From positions 1 through 5,331 of the forward strand of contig DASRNM010000087.1 in assembly GCA_035647435.1 (NCBI GenBank): DNA of 5,331 bases, written 5' to 3'. The stretch comes from JAAZFZ01 sp035647435 (GTDB taxonomy: Bacteria; Bacillota; Clostridia; Oscillospirales; Acutalibacteraceae). This document shows positions 5,322-5,331 of the stretch, piece by piece. The notes beneath the pieces were generated by a model. The model was given only the letters and a program-made list of their open reading frames with translations. It was not told where the DNA came from and did no database searches. A program made the position numbers and the translations under genes. Positions within the stretch are counted from its first letter, which is position 1; each line of letters starts with the position of its first letter.

Positions 5322-5331
5322 TATGTAGCGT

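Noticed and set aside
1..5331. CRISPR arrays, tRNA or rRNA genes, insertion sequences, attachment sites
   Set aside because: No regularly spaced repeats, cloverleaf-like sequence, transposase frame or terminal inverted repeats were seen on either strand.

Overview
The window looks like chromosomal DNA of a strictly anaerobic, low-GC Gram-positive bacterium (Clostridia). The evidence is A+T-rich spacers, consensus SigA-type promoters, Gly-rich Shine-Dalgarno sequences, and a set of oxygen-sensitive iron-sulfur flavoproteins known mainly from acetogens and other anaerobic fermenters. No ribosomal RNA or other taxonomic marker is present, so a finer placement is not supported.

Layout. Positions 2-76 hold what is probably the last 24 codons of an upstream gene. 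Positions 77-196 are an A+T-rich spacer with a near-consensus promoter (TTGAAA, 17 bp, TATAAT) about 35 bp before the first complete gene. Three plus-strand genes follow as one compact operon (197-4690): a NuoE/HydC-like [2Fe-2S] subunit, a NuoF/HydB-like FMN/NADH subunit overlapping it by 4 bp, and, after a 34 bp gap, a 740-residue fusion of a NuoG-like iron-sulfur module with a GltD/NfnB-like FAD/NAD(P)H module. A minus-strand gene for an unrecognised lipoprotein (4687-5262) converges on the operon and shares 4 bp with its last stop codon. Its own promoter lies at 5293-5321.

How the genes work together. Gene order and domain content match the Stn (Sporomusa-type Nfn) electron-bifurcating transhydrogenase, StnABC. 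In that family StnA and StnB form a HydBC-like bifurcating core that handles NADH and ferredoxin, and StnC brings NADP(H) through its GltD-like domain. The complex interconverts NADPH with NADH plus reduced ferredoxin. This function is inferred from architecture: no hydrogenase H-cluster domain and no molybdopterin catalytic domain is encoded in the window. A role as the diaphorase part of a formate dehydrogenase or hydrogenase encoded elsewhere cannot be excluded.

The most interesting details are in StnC. A GltD module sits inside a NuoG-type iron-sulfur scaffold, and the protein ends with the four-Cys cluster motif that normally opens a molybdopterin oxidoreductase domain, stopping just where that catalytic domain would begin.
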